64,000 bases of DNA, from positions 4,426,001 through 4,490,000 of the forward strand of contig PUDQ02000001.1 in assembly GCA_002964805.2 (NCBI GenBank). The letters run 5' to 3'. Source of the stretch: Trametes villosa (lineage: Eukaryota; Basidiomycota; Agaricomycetes; Polyporales; Polyporaceae). The position numbers were made by a program, and so were the translations under genes. Below, one piece after another: positions 42,731 to 53,680 of this stretch (position 1 is its first letter; every line of letters starts with the position of its first letter). The notes under the pieces are model-generated. The model saw only the letters and a program-made list of their open reading frames with translations, did not search any database and was not told where the DNA came from.

Positions 42731-43869
42731 TTATAGCTTGACTCCGGTATGTATACTAGCGATGCCGCCCCACAGATCCGTCCAGGCGCCGCCTTTGCCC
42801 TCATGCATCGCGCCCGTCGAGAATCCGGCGTCCGCGATCATCTTCGCGAACTCGGGCTGCGGCGGGAAGCGGCGGATGCTCTCGACGAGGTACTGGTATG
42901 ACTCCCGGTCGCCCGCGAGGATCGTACCCAGCAGCGGGATGACCGTGAACGAGTACTGGTCGTACAGGCTGGGCAGGGGGTGAGCTCTAGGTCACGCGGG
43001 CAAGGGGGAGGCAGAGGGGGAAGGGTAAGGGATGACTTACGTGCCGAATAGCGGGTTGTTCACTCGGCTGAACTCGAGGCATGCGAAGGTACCTCCAGGC
43101 TTGAGCACGCGGTAGGCCTCTTTGAGCACATCGGGGACGGAGGTGCAGTTCCGGATGCCGAAGGCAATGGTGTAGAGGTCGTACGTGTTCGAGGGAAACT
43201 CGGCTTCAGGCATGGCCTGCGCGTTCGCCTGCTTGAACGCAATTTGAGGGGCTAGCGACAGCAAAGAATACTGATGTCAGAATGTGCATGCGCGTGGGGG
43301 AGGAGGGTGCAAGCAAAGGGAGAGGAAGAGAGTGACGCACTGTTGTGGTACATGGTCTTCTTGAACCGCTTATACCCCTCCTTCAGCATCTCCCCGTTGA
43401 TGTCCACAACGTCAACGCTCGTCTCCCGGTCTGCGTGCTTTTCGCGCGCGTAGTCGAGAATGCGGAGCGCAATGTCGCCCGTGCCACCCGCGACGTCAAT
43501 GCAACGTTTCGCGCCGCGCGCGCCCGGGCGAAGACGCGACACGAACTCGTCCTTCCAGAGCCGGTGCACGCCGAGCGACATGGCGTCGTTCATGACGTCG
43601 TACGACGACGCGACGCTCTCGAAGACGTTCCGGACGAGGTCCTCCTTCTGCTCCTCCGGCACGGTCTTGAACCCGAAGTGCGTCGTCCGCGCCTCGCCGC
43701 TGCTCACGCCGGCGCCGACGTTGGGCGCGGAGCCAGCTGCGCCCGGGGTCGGAGTCGAGGTCGTCGAGGGGGCATGCTGGTGGTTGTGCCGGACGGCGGC
43801 GGCGAGAGGGCTGAGGCGGGCGGGGGCTTTTGGCACGAGAGGCCTCAGCTGGCGGAGGCTCCGGTGCAT
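42731..43869 (-). CDS. COQ5: 2-methoxy-6-polyprenyl-1,4-benzoquinol methyltransferase (Coq5)
   Basis: Coq5 is the SAM-dependent C-methyltransferase of ubiquinone biosynthesis, in the mitochondrial matrix as part of the Coq complex. The N-terminus ([19 protein letters not shown]) is basic and free of acidic residues, a mitochondrial targeting sequence. The UbiE/COQ5 signature begins at [17 protein letters not shown] and continues [18 protein letters not shown]. Motif I reads [19 protein letters not shown], motif [20 protein letters not shown], and motif [20 protein letters not shown]. The C-terminus spliced by eye is [19 protein letters not shown], the usual end of the family. About three introns are present, at 43248-43341, 42972-43041 and nearby. 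It shares a 180-bp divergent promoter with FCF2. Confidence 0.93.
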
Positions 43870-44049
43870 GGTGAGCGAACTTGCGTCTGAGCGTGCCGGG
43901 GGTCCGGAAGATGTGCATGATCGGGGAGAGCCGGCCCCCGGAAACCTTGTGTACGCATAGAATTTCTCAAATCGCTGGTAGCCGGCGCTTACCGCGCCCA
44001 GTCCGCTTCAGCCACTTCCTCCTCCCGCCCTCTCCTCCTCCTCGCTGCC
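43870..44049. promoter_or_regulatory. Divergent promoter, COQ5 / FCF2
   Basis: Only 180 bp separate the two start codons, so both promoters must overlap or be shared. A CT-rich run precedes the FCF2 ATG. Confidence 0.5.
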
Positions 44050-45321
44050 ATGGCTGCCACTGCTCTCGACAAGGGGAAGGGTCGCGCGCGTGCGGAAGAT
44101 CTTGAGGACGAGGAGACTACGGTTGCAAACACCCGCGCTGTCTCGCCTTCTGCCCGCTCAAGCTCCTCAGGCAGCGATTCTTCAGACGACTCCTCAGATT
44201 CGGACTCGGATTCCTCTGCCTCGGATTCCGACTCGGACTCAGAAGATGACGTGACACAAGAGTTTTTAGAGTCCCTGCTTGCGCAAGCGAGACGCAATGC
44301 ATCCCAATCGAGCGCGAAGCCCACTGCAGGCGGAAGCGGAGAGGAGGAATTCATTCAGCTAGACTCTGACGATGAGGGTGGAGGCAAAAAACAGCCGTAT
44401 GTCCTTTGCTCATGCGCGTCATACGAATGCATTGCGTGCTGATCGAGTCCAAAAACACTGCCGTCCAGGCCCTTACCCGCGCTCGACACCGGCTCGCTTC
44501 CCTCCCCCTACATCACGCTCCCGGAGGGCCGCGGCGCGGGCCCGTCCAAGCTGCGCGACCCAGACGTCGAGCAGGCCCAGAAAGCCGCGTCCTCGATATC
44601 CGCACCCGCAGCCCCCGCCCCGCCACCAGAAGTCACGGCGGACGGGAAACGGCTCACGAAGAAAGAGGCGAAGAAGGTGCGTGTCCCGTCCCCAGTGCTC
44701 CCCGCGGCCGGCCTCTCACGCGTTCATCTCCGCCCCGTCCTCCTCCTTCGCACATCACTGCCCTCGATCGCCCCGCTGTGCACCTTAATTGCGCCTGCCC
44801 ACCCGCCCGGACGCGTGTCGCGTGCCTCGTGCAGCTGCTCAAGAACAAAACCGCCGGGCCCGCGTGGTTCGACCTCCCCGCGCCCGCGGAGGCGGACCTG
44901 CCCCGGCTCTACCGCGAGGTCGAGGCGCTCCGGCTGCACAAGCAGCTCGACCCGAAGCAGTTCTACCGCAAGGAGCCCGGCGAGGGCAAGGGCATCAAGG
45001 GCCTCCCGAAGCATTTCGCAGTGCGTCATCCCTTCCCCCCACTCTTCCCCCTCCCCTCCTTCATGTCCGCGAGATCGCTGAGATAGCCGTTGGCGCGGGC
45101 AGATTGGCAAGATCGTCGCAACGCCGAATCCGTTCGGGAACGCGAGCGCGGACAGCCTGCCGCGCGCGGGCCGCAAGCGCACGCTCGTGGACGAGCTCGT
45201 GGACGACGCGGAGGCGAAGAGCTACGCGAAGAAGAAGTTCAGGGAGCTGCAGGGTGTGCGCGGCGCGCGCGGTCGCGGCACGCTCGCCGCGAAGAAGTCG
45301 TTGCGGAAACCGAAGTGGTGA
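44050..45321 (+). CDS. FCF2: rRNA-processing protein Fcf2 (DNTTIP2/TDIF2 C-terminal family)
   Basis: Fcf2 is a nucleolar factor of the small-subunit processome needed for early pre-rRNA cleavages and 18S rRNA production. The N-terminal half is disordered, with a Ser/Asp/Glu tract (SDSDSDSSASDSDSDSED), typical of nucleolar proteins. Then comes LTKKEAKK and the diagnostic Fcf2 domain: TAGPAWFDLPAPAEADLPR, YREVEALRLHKQLDPKQFYR, GIKGLPKHFAIGKIVATPNP and AKSYAKKKFRELQ. The tail RGTLAAKKSLRKPKW is basic. Four exons are visible, with introns at about 44397-44469, 44675-44834 and 45020-45103; the second is unusually long at about 160 bp. Family assignment is secure. Confidence 0.92.
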
Positions 45322-45867
45322 TCACCGGGGGGCGTTGTGTATGTCCGTCACCTGTGCATTATACATACCGGATGCTTGGCTGTCAGCTCGACCGTCTCAA
45401 CGGCTGGACGTTGGCAGGAGTTTGTTTCCCGTCTCCAAGGTACTCTTCGTGAGTAAGCTGAGTTTGCCCTGGCGCGCACTTCACCAGCACACGCGCTGGA
45501 CCAGACGGCGAGCAGGAAGGAGAGAGCAAAGAGACTTTTGTTGGTGGTGGTTGTGCGTACTGGTACAATGGTGTGCGGTACAGAGAGCAAGACGGATACG
45601 AGAGCGGAGAACAAATGAGCGCACGAATGAACGCAGAAAACGTCCGGCCCCGGCGCAGGAACGGGTGGAAGGAACGGGCGGCATCCGCAGCGACGCAGGT
45701 GGAACCAGGGCGCACGTCGGGAGAGTAAGGAGGGGAATAGAAGTGAAGTAGGTACCCAGGGCTGACGCGGACGGGGTTTTGAAGAGTAAACAGGGAAAAG
45801 CATGTGCAAGGAATGAAAGAGTGTCGGCGAGACGAGCATCCTACCGTGCCGCTGCGCCTCCGAACAC
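45322..45867. other. Convergent intergenic region
   Basis: 546 bp between convergent stop codons of FCF2 and the next gene. It should contain both 3' UTRs. No gene or repeat is supported. Confidence 0.45.
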
Positions 45868-48309
45868 CTACTCCTCCATCGGCTCTGGGGAGCGCATATC
45901 CCGCCGTGGCGGGGGAGGTGGGGGCGACGCCGCGTCGCCATCACGCTCCCTGTCCCTGTCTCTCTCCCTGTCCCTGTCCCTCCCCTCCCCGCCCTCATGC
46001 GCGGCATACGCATACCCCTCGCCCGCAACGCGCTGCGCAGACGCCCGCCTCGGCAAGCCCGGCCGCTCATGCCCCAGAGACGAGCGCGTAGCAGACGTGC
46101 CCGCAGGCAACGACACCCTCGCGCCGCGGGGCGACCACGGCCGGCTCCAGCTCCCCCCGCCCGCGCCCGCACCCCCCCCGGGGGCCGCCGACGGCGGCGG
46201 GGGCAACGCTCTCCCCCCAAGCTCGCGCGTGCGGTGCGCGGGGACGGGCGTCGGGTCGCTCACCGCGGGCGCCCGCGGGTCGAGGCGGATCGCAGAGACG
46301 GAGAGGCGGCGGCCCGCGTCGAACGGCACGGGCGAGCCCGTCTGCGAGCCGGGGAAGCTCCTGCTCTCCGCGGGCGACGCCGCGCGGCGCACCGCGTCCG
46401 CCGCGGACGGCGGGAACTGGTACGCCTCGGGCACGCCGTTCGCCTTCGCCTTGCCTTTCCCGCCGCTGCCGACGCCCATGTTCGGGCTGTACCCCTGCCC
46501 CTGGCCGGACGCCGTGCGCACGAGCCCCGCGGACGCAGCGGGGTGGCCGGCGTGGTGCAGCGCGAGCTCGAGCTCCTCGACGCGGCGCTGCAGCCCGAAG
46601 AGCTCGTCGCGCACGGGCGCGACGCGGCGCTCGGCGGCGGCGGCGACGAGCTCGTCGAGGTGCTCCTGCTGGCGCTGGAGCTGCGCGGCGAGCGCCTGGC
46701 TCTTCTGGAGCTGCTCGCCGAGCCAGCCCTTGAGCGTGCGCGCGTCCGCGAGCGCGTCGTAGAACATCTCGAACGGCGCGAGGAACGCGGCCTTCTCGCC
46801 CGCGTACCCCGGCGCGTGCAGCGCCGCGGGCGTCGGCGGCACGAGCGTCGTCGCGATCGGCACGCTCGCTGTTGGCGGGGAGCGGGCGGCTGCGGCGGCT
46901 GTCGACGAGATGGAGCCGACGGTGGGCGTGAGGATCGAGCCCGTGGGTGCGTGCCGCGTCATGCTAAGGCGTGTTGGGGTTGGAGGGACGCGGCTCACGG
47001 TCATGCGTTGTGCGCTCTGGCCGGGCCCGAGCACAGGCGGAAGGCTGGGGAGCGCCATGTTGCCGAAACGGCCAGTCATGCCTTGAGTAGTGCCGGCGCG
47101 CGGGATAGGCGGGGCACTCTGGATGGATGGCTGCAGACGGTCTGCTGTTGGGTCCCGCGGGCTGATCATGATGTCCGCGGGCTTCCCCTTTGCACCGCCG
47201 AGCTGCCGTGTCGCGCGTCGTCGGGAAAAGCTGATGGAAGGCGCAGGCAGCGCGTTCTGGTGCCCGAGTGCGGGGTGCTGCTCCTGCATTGATATAGTCT
47301 GCGGAGGATGGTGCAGCATCGGTACGGCCGAGCCGTGTTGCGGGTGGTGGGACGGAGGTGGGCTTGACTGTCGAGCAAGAGGTGAGACGGCGCGGTTCGG
47401 GGGCGCATTTGTGGACAGCGCAACAATCGAGCGGCGGGGGCCAGCAGTGATTGGGCTGCGCCCCCCAGTGCGCGAAGGAGCATTCCCCTTAGCGGGAGCC
47501 TGGCGTTCGTCAGATGGGGCCTGATGCGGATGAGGAAGAGGATGCGGCGGGGCGTCGCGGGCACTGACTGGGGGCGCGAGGCCGGCGGTGCTGCCGCGGC
47601 GCTGCTCGATGAGCTCCTTCTGCTGCTGCTTGATGGAGAGCATGGAGCGGACCTGCTCGATCGCGGCGGCGTCGTCGCGCGGGATGGGCAGGCCCATGAC
47701 CACGGGCGAGATCGATGTGTTGGGATCGGTGGGCGGCGGCGGCCGGACGTCGGTGTTGATTGGGTGCGAGATCCCGCTTATCGTCACCCGGCGTTTCTTG
47801 CTCGGGGACGGGCGTGCCGCGGAGGGGGCGGGTGCGTGCGCCGCGGCGGCGGTGGAGGCGGCGGCGGCACTGGGGTCGGAGTGGGAGTCGCGCTCACGCT
47901 CGGCGGGCGCGGTGCGGGTGGTGGGGGACGGGAGGGCGTCGTACTCTGCCTCCTCCTTGATCCTGACGCTCTTGGGCGAGCGGCGCTCGCTGCAGGAAGG
48001 CGTTAAGGGATGGGTGCCCCGGCCACGCAAGCAGAGAGGGACTCACTCTGAGCCCGAGCTCTGGTTATCATCCGCCTGGGGTTGGGCGTCCGGGTGGGCG
48101 CGCTTGCGGGAGGACTGGCGGGCGTCGGACATGGGCGGGGGCGGGATGCGGTCGTCGTGGACGGAGGGGGAGCGGCCGTGGGCGTCGAAGGAGGAAGCGC
48201 GGCTGTGGATGGGAGGGAGGGCATTGTTGGCGTCGGAGATCCTGCTGAGGGAAGGAGCGCCGAAGGCCTGAGCAAAGGAGGGCAGGGACTGCGGGGGCTG
48301 GGTCGCCAT
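45868..48309 (-). CDS. Disordered nuclear-looking protein with a coiled coil, function unknown
   Basis: Two exons (split at about 48045-47982) join in phase (SGSDERRSPKSVRIK) to about 790 residues. The start MATQPPQSLPSFAQAFGAPS lies in a good context, and the stop is at 45868-45870. Most of the chain is Pro/Ser/Ala-rich. There is a basic patch PSKKRRVTISGISHP, a short helix AIEQVRSMLSIKQQQKELIE, and from about residue 480 a folded-looking helical region: GEKAAFLAPFEMFYDALADA, LKGWLGEQLQKSQALAAQLQ, then a coiled coil RRVEELELALHH. The rest is again low-complexity, with Arg/Asp/Glu repeats (DRDRERDRDRERD). The KKRR signal suggests a nuclear location; a regulatory role is guesswork. I do not recognise a named family, although such proteins next to housekeeping genes are common in Agaricomycetes. 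Confidence 0.7.
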
Positions 48310-51173
48310 GATATCACACTCTAGCTACAGTTTCACAACAACAAACAAGACAAGTCAGAACCCAGAGAGGACGAGGAGGATGCTCGGCGGGGACGCAGCG
48401 CGGTGCGCATGCGAGGGCCCGGGAGGGAGGGCGGGGGAAGGAGGGAGGAGGAGGAGGACAAGGAGGAGGACAAGGAGGAGAGGGACAAGGAGAGACGATC
48501 AGAGCTGTCGACTGTTTGATCAACCGAGCACAACAGCTCGAGCAACCCTCAGCTGAGTCCAATCACAGCTCGCTCTCGCTTATCCTCCTCTTCTATTTCA
48601 TCTTCAAATCCTATCATCCGTCTCCTCTCTCTCCCATCGACCCGACACACGCACAACACAGGACCGCAGTGGTGCTCGACGACGTCCGTGCGCTGTGCAC
48701 CCGCACCTCCTCCGCAGTTGCCCTCTCCGGACGCCCACAACAGCCCCGGGACCTCGCATGCAGTCCGCAGACGGCGATGCCGTGTCGCAGCCACGTCGAC
48801 GTCCCCCTCCTGCGCATGCCATCGCGTCATGCCATGGCCCATGACTGCACGCACCCGTCCAATGAGCTCCGAGGCCCACCCTCCCATGCCCGGCGTGCCC
48901 GCGCATCCTGCACGGCAGCCTCCCCAAACTGCAGCCTTCCCGAGCCGCAATCCCACACCTCCCCCGAGCTCTAATTAACCATCTCGATTATTCAACGCCC
49001 AATCTGACATGCGCCCCTCCGCTCCGTCCGCGCCCCGGCCCCCGGGCCCTCTCCCTCAACCCCGTCCCGCTGGGGGGGCGAGGTGTGGGAGACTGTGGGC
49101 TCCTCCATCCGCCTCGGCCAACTCTGTTTTATTGCCGTCCGAATGTGGCTACAACAGCGTGTCCCTTTCAGGTACAAGGGGCCCGACGGAGCAGCTCGCC
49201 GCAATATTCCCCACCCACGAGGCCCCGCCTACACGCCCCGGCCTCGATCCGGCCTGCGCGACGCACCCACCCTCGCCCCTTCCCGCGCCTCGAGGTTCTC
49301 GCTCTCCTCACGCCCGCGCCCCTCCAGAGCCCGCGCGCCCACCGTCATGTAACCGAATCCGGGGCTGGTGCCGTCATGCCCACCGTCGAGGCGCACGGAC
49401 GCACCGCGAAGCCCGCTGCGCTGCACTGATCCCCGGCCTACGCGCCCTCCCCCCAGCCTTCCACCGCGTTCCATGAACGCTCGCCATCCCGGCCGCGGGC
49501 CTCTCCATCTCCATTGCCCGGCCTTCGACGCGCGATGAGATGATGATCGCGCATCGATCTCACTTCTCTCCCTCTACTGAGCCCGCACCTGATCCATCAG
49601 CCGCAACCTAGATGTCCTAGCCGTCCGAACTTTGTCTTCGCGCCGCCCAAGCCTCCTCCTGGCTCTTGGAAGCGCGCGTCGCGCCGCTAGCTCCGGCGCG
49701 CCTTCCCGGCCCAAGAACCCGACGTCCGCCCAACACGCTCGCGTCGCCTTCTAGCGTGCGCTCCTTTGCGCGAGAAGCCCCCCACCACGCACGCGCCTCC
49801 CAGGCCTCCCGTCAACGCCCTCTCGGCCTTCGGACACGTAAACGGCCCGTCCGGGGGCAGTCGCGCGCCAGCCTGAGCAGACGGCTAGCCCAGCCTTGCC
49901 CTTCGTACGTCCCTCGTCAAATTGGCAGGCTTCCCCGCCTCGGGGCCTCGGGCGCGCCTTGAGCTTCGCAGACAGGCGGCTACCTGGCGTGCGCCTCCCA
50001 CGTCCGACGACCTCCGTCCCCCTTCCGTTCCGCCGCCGTGCAGGCTGCAGCGCGGGAGCGGTGCGCACATCACTTTCCTCTTCTTCCAGGCTGTACGTAC
50101 GATCAGTAAGCGCCCATGCATGGCTCGATGTCCGTACTGACAGCTGCAATACCGTCTTCATCCCGCTGCTCATCCTGCGCTCGGCTGCCGGGGCGTGAGA
50201 TGCGGAGGCCGTCTCTGACCTGCCCCAGTGTCTTTTGCGCAGCATGCGTGGCGGGCTGGGAGAGGAGGGGCGCACGCGAGTGGCCCGATTCGCACACGGC
50301 TGTCCCCCTTCATCCCGAAACGGCTTGCGCCCCGCCCCGTGCCCCTCCACATACGTGATCTGCAGCAGCGCCGTTGTACCGCATTCGGACAGCACGTCCT
50401 ACAGACTGCACGGCCGGTAGCGCATTTCTGCGCTTCCGGCGACGAACCTGCGCTTACGGCCGTAGATCCACGCCCACGGACAGCGGCGCGGTCGTGACTT
50501 TAAGTTGACGGTCCCTTCAAGCCCCAGGAACAGGTGCGTCGCGGTTGCCTTGTGCCAGGTAAGGCTCAGCGCCGCACGGCGGGCGGGCCTACCTGTCGGA
50601 TGCTTTTAGACGGTGCGATAGCCTCGGTCTGCTGGTTCCTGCACGCCCAGGCACCCGGTGCCACAGGTTCTCTCTTCAGGCTTTCGCCGCCGCCGCTGGA
50701 GGAGGGCTCGCACCCGCGGGATAGCAGTCCGCTCGGGATGCTCGGCTCACACCCCTCTGTGGCGTACAGCCCTCGTGCCTCTAGCTGAGTTGCGACTGAC
50801 AATGACGTGGTTGCGTTGCACACCTCATCGCCGTCCTGTTATACCTGATGCAGAAATGCGTAGCTCGGGGTGGTGCTTCGTAATAATAGACATGTATTGC
50901 ATCCGAGCCGGATGTGCTCTGAACGGTATGCTGTATCGACGACCGCGTGCTGCATTGCAAGGGGGGTGTGCAACAAGGATGTACATGTGAATACTATATG
51001 GTGGTATTGAATATCGTGATGTGCCACACCACGCAAACCGGCCGCTTCACCCAAAGAAGATCAAGTTGCCCGAGATTGAAGCTATATGTTGCATGTTGGT
51101 CGTCCGGTGTTTGTTTCGACAAGATGTGGATGCCCGGGGACATGCATTCTCCGCCGTGAACAATTGCGGGCTT
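48310..51173. other. Gene-poor region, 2.9 kb
   Basis: I find no supportable gene. The left end (48310-48560) is the promoter and leader of the minus-strand gene and includes a GGA/GGGA-rich tract. A Pro-rich frame at about 48830-48975 (MSSEAHPPMPGVPAHPA) looks codon-like but connects to nothing, so it may be an orphan exon or relic. Beyond that, GC-rich DNA with mutually conflicting frames extends to about 50.8 kb. No tRNA B box, TIR or long direct repeat was noticed. Confidence 0.4.
48421..48497. repeat. Purine (GGA)-rich tract upstream of the disordered-protein gene
   Basis: About 77 bp almost purely G and A on the plus strand, built from GGAGGA and GGACAAGGA units. On the coding strand of the adjacent minus gene this is a pyrimidine-rich tract about 110-190 bp upstream of the ATG, a common fungal promoter feature. 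Confidence 0.65.
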
Positions 51174-52960
51174 CTACCACACGTCGACGTCGACGAAGTC
51201 CACCAAGGTGAGCCGCTGTCCATCGTAGAGCACATTGCGATGCTCTACGTCAGTCGGGAGAACGTCGTGCGCGTGCATCGACAGGATGGCCGCTTCCAGC
51301 TGTGCACTAAGAAAGCTCAAGGTCAGATATCGGCGTCGGCAGGGACGAACAGCACAGCAAAGCCTACCTGAACGCATCCATCTCATCTCCTTGCATGTAG
51401 GACAGCGCCACGCCGTTATCTGACATCAGGCTGAACGCGCACGTCGGGTCACCGAATAGCCCATAATAGTACGGGATAGGCAGCACCCATCCACGCCTAG
51501 AGCGGATGATGTCCAGCTGCGCGAGCCTGCCCCACTCCTCCTCTAAAGCGTCGGCCGGCCCGCCGTGGGTCATCTTGGCGGCGAACGGCACGCCGCGGTG
51601 CACGCCGCGCACGACCCAGCACTTGTTCCCGGCACCGGCGAAGCTATCGGCGGTGAGGCGCAGGGTGCCCCAGCAGCGCCCCAGCGCTGCGCGGAGCAGG
51701 CGCATGAGGATCCCGCCGCTCGCGAACTGGGGCAGCACCAGCGCGTCGCGGTTGCGCGGGCTGGCCGCCGTGACTGCCCCAGAGGGGAACGCCACCTGCA
51801 CTGAGCTGCAGAACGCGAGCTCGCAGTGGGCTAGGTAGGTCCCGAGCGACCGGAGCCATGACTCGGACGTTGGCCCACATTTCTTGGCCCAGTACTTCTG
51901 GAGCCTAGAAAGTGCCGAACTCTGGTCGTCCGAGTCGGCCGTATTGTCAACCTACAAGTATAGGACGTTAGTCACGGCTTGAGCCTGCATCTCGCGTCAG
52001 CTCCCGTCCAGCTGGTGCACTCACGGTATTCGCCTGCCGGTACATCACTGCAGCAAAGTACTTGAAGCAGTGTCGGACTGTAAAGGGTGCTTGGCCGTCC
52101 TCCGGGTACAGGTAATATGGGCCGTCGATTACGAGTTCGGGGCCGTCCCGGTCGCGATGGAAGAGGAACACAGTGTTGTCTCCCGCAACTACGCAGCTGT
52201 CGACGCCATTGTCCTGCATCTGAGCACAAACCTGCGGCAAATATTAGACGTCTTAGGGCGCTGCCATGGACGGTGATGGGAGTACCTGCAGAATGAATCG
52301 CTGGGTGCTTGACAGCTGCCACAGCTGGCTGAGGATGATGGGAGTTGGAAGGCGGGTCACACCCGCCCTCGCCATGCCCTCGAGCTCTGGTGTCGCGGAG
52401 AGCATGAAGTCTTCTATCGCGAGCTTCACGAGTGTCAACACGGCTGCGCTGCCATCGGCGCTAGGACAAAGGATCAACATTAAAATGTCCACTATACAAG
52501 TGGGGTATTGTCCTGCTCACCGGTATTTCTTCAAGCGCACTGCCGGTGCATCGTCGCAGTCGATGATACAGGCCTGCAGAGGCTCGCCCCAAAGTGCGGG
52601 CGAGATTGCTCTGAAGCGCGAAACTACGAACAACCAGTAACCCGCGAGCTCCGACTCGTCGTCGTAATAGGCGTTAAAGCCGCTGGGGAACTCGGGAAAG
52701 GGCAGGAGTCGCAGGACGTCCACGCCAGTCTGGTTGAGCCAGGCGTTGACCTGCCCCGCGTGCTCCTGGAGGACGGGCGCACTGCGTTTGCTGCACCGTA
52801 TAACGGGCGACGTCTTGGCTGCAGATTGAAGCAGACCTGCTGGCACAGACAGCGGGTCGGGCTCGGGCTCGGAGGCTCCGCGGCTTTGCTTGCATCGTAG
52901 GGGCCACCGCAGCCTATCTAGCTCGGATGCCAGTACGAGAGCCTCAGCTCCGGAGGACAT
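51174..52960 (-). CDS. Protein-kinase-like protein, Agaricomycete-expanded type
   Basis: This multi-exon gene encodes a kinase-fold protein of about 500 residues. The start MSSGAEALVLASELDRLRWP is at 52960. N-terminal parts (VNAWLNQTGVDVLRLLPFPE, ACIIDCDDAPAVRLKKYR) match no domain I know. The C-terminal part carries kinase-like motifs: a glycine-poor nucleotide loop, VPFAAKMTHG (candidate VAIK Lys), EEEWGRLAQLDII (helix C Glu), LMSDNGVALS at the hinge, a catalytic loop DVLPTDVEHRNVLYDGQ (HRD-type Asp and Asn present, His replaced by Thr) and LVDFVDVDVW in place of DFG. It ends only about seven residues after the DF motif, so the large helical C-lobe is missing. Truncated loners of this sort occur among fungal kinase-like families, and activity is doubtful. 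Splicing gives at least six exons; the last junction (MDAF to SAQLEAAIL) is in phase. Confidence 0.65.
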
Positions 52961-53239
52961 GCTTGAAGGCGGTAAGGTGGATGCAGGCAATGCGAAGAGA
53001 CAATGCACGAGATGCGACGCTGGTAGTAGAGAAGCAGGGAATTGCTTCAACGCGCGCGCTTTCGCACATTTACGTAGTACCTGAGCGGTTCAGAATCATA
53101 TGATGGCCGCGTACGTACTTACTTGGAGGCGGCGGGAAGCAAGAAAGATCGGCGCGAGCGCCTATAACCCGATGTCTGTGATTCGACCACCACCATCTTG
53201 CGTACGACTTACTCACTCACTCACTGGGCAGGAGGATCT
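52961..53239. other. Region between the kinase-like gene and the KDZ transposon
   Basis: 279 bp upstream of the kinase-like gene. It ends with a (TCAC)-rich stretch at about 53209-53224, just before the target-site duplication of the transposon. No gene. Confidence 0.4.
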
Positions 53240-53247
53240 ATTGATAC
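53240..53247. repeat. 8-bp target-site duplication of the KDZ element, left
   Basis: ATTGATAC lies directly outside the left inverted repeat and is identical to 59809-59816. Confidence 0.88.
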
Positions 53248-53295
53248 CAGAACATTAGTTTTCGCAGGGAGCCGCCCACGTAGCCGTGGCCGTGG
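53248..53295 (+). repeat. Left terminal inverted repeat of the KDZ element
   Basis: 48 bp starting CAGAACATTAG; matches the reverse complement of 59761-59808 at 39 positions without gaps. Confidence 0.88.
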
Positions 53296-53426
53296 ACTAA
53301 GCGCCCAACTTTCTCGCGGCCACGCAGCCGCCAAAATATAATTTCTCCCCTCGTAAGAAATTGCGTAGCCTGCAAAAAACTCGCGGCCACGGCTACGGCG
53401 TAGTAAATGGAGGAGGAGGATCGTTG

Positions 53427-53432
53427 TATATA
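53427..53432 (+). promoter_or_regulatory. Putative TATA box of the KDZ transposase gene
   Basis: TATATA about 250 bp before the transposase ATG, just inside the subterminal repeat zone, followed by a CT-rich leader. Confidence 0.4.
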
Positions 53433-53680
53433 GGTGCACTCTTGAGCAGAACGGCGGCCTATCAACATCCCCCGCTCTGTTCACCACTGCCCCCTGGCCG
53501 CCGCGGCTTCTCCCGAGTCCTCAGTCGCGTCCGGTCCGTATGCCGCCACCCGCACCATCGCCGCATGTCCGCCCCATCACCGCGCGTCTGCGTTGTCGTG
53601 CATCCACCTCGCAAGGTGTCGTCCGAGCCTCCTCATCCGCCTGTCCTCCTCTGCTCCTCGCGTACACTCCCCTCTGTGCT

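Noticed and set aside
49751..50395. 214-codon minus-strand open frame in the gene-poor region
   Set aside because: Composition is Arg/Gly/Pro-rich as in out-of-frame GC-rich DNA. No domain and no supporting splice signals; conflicting frames of similar length occur on the other strand.
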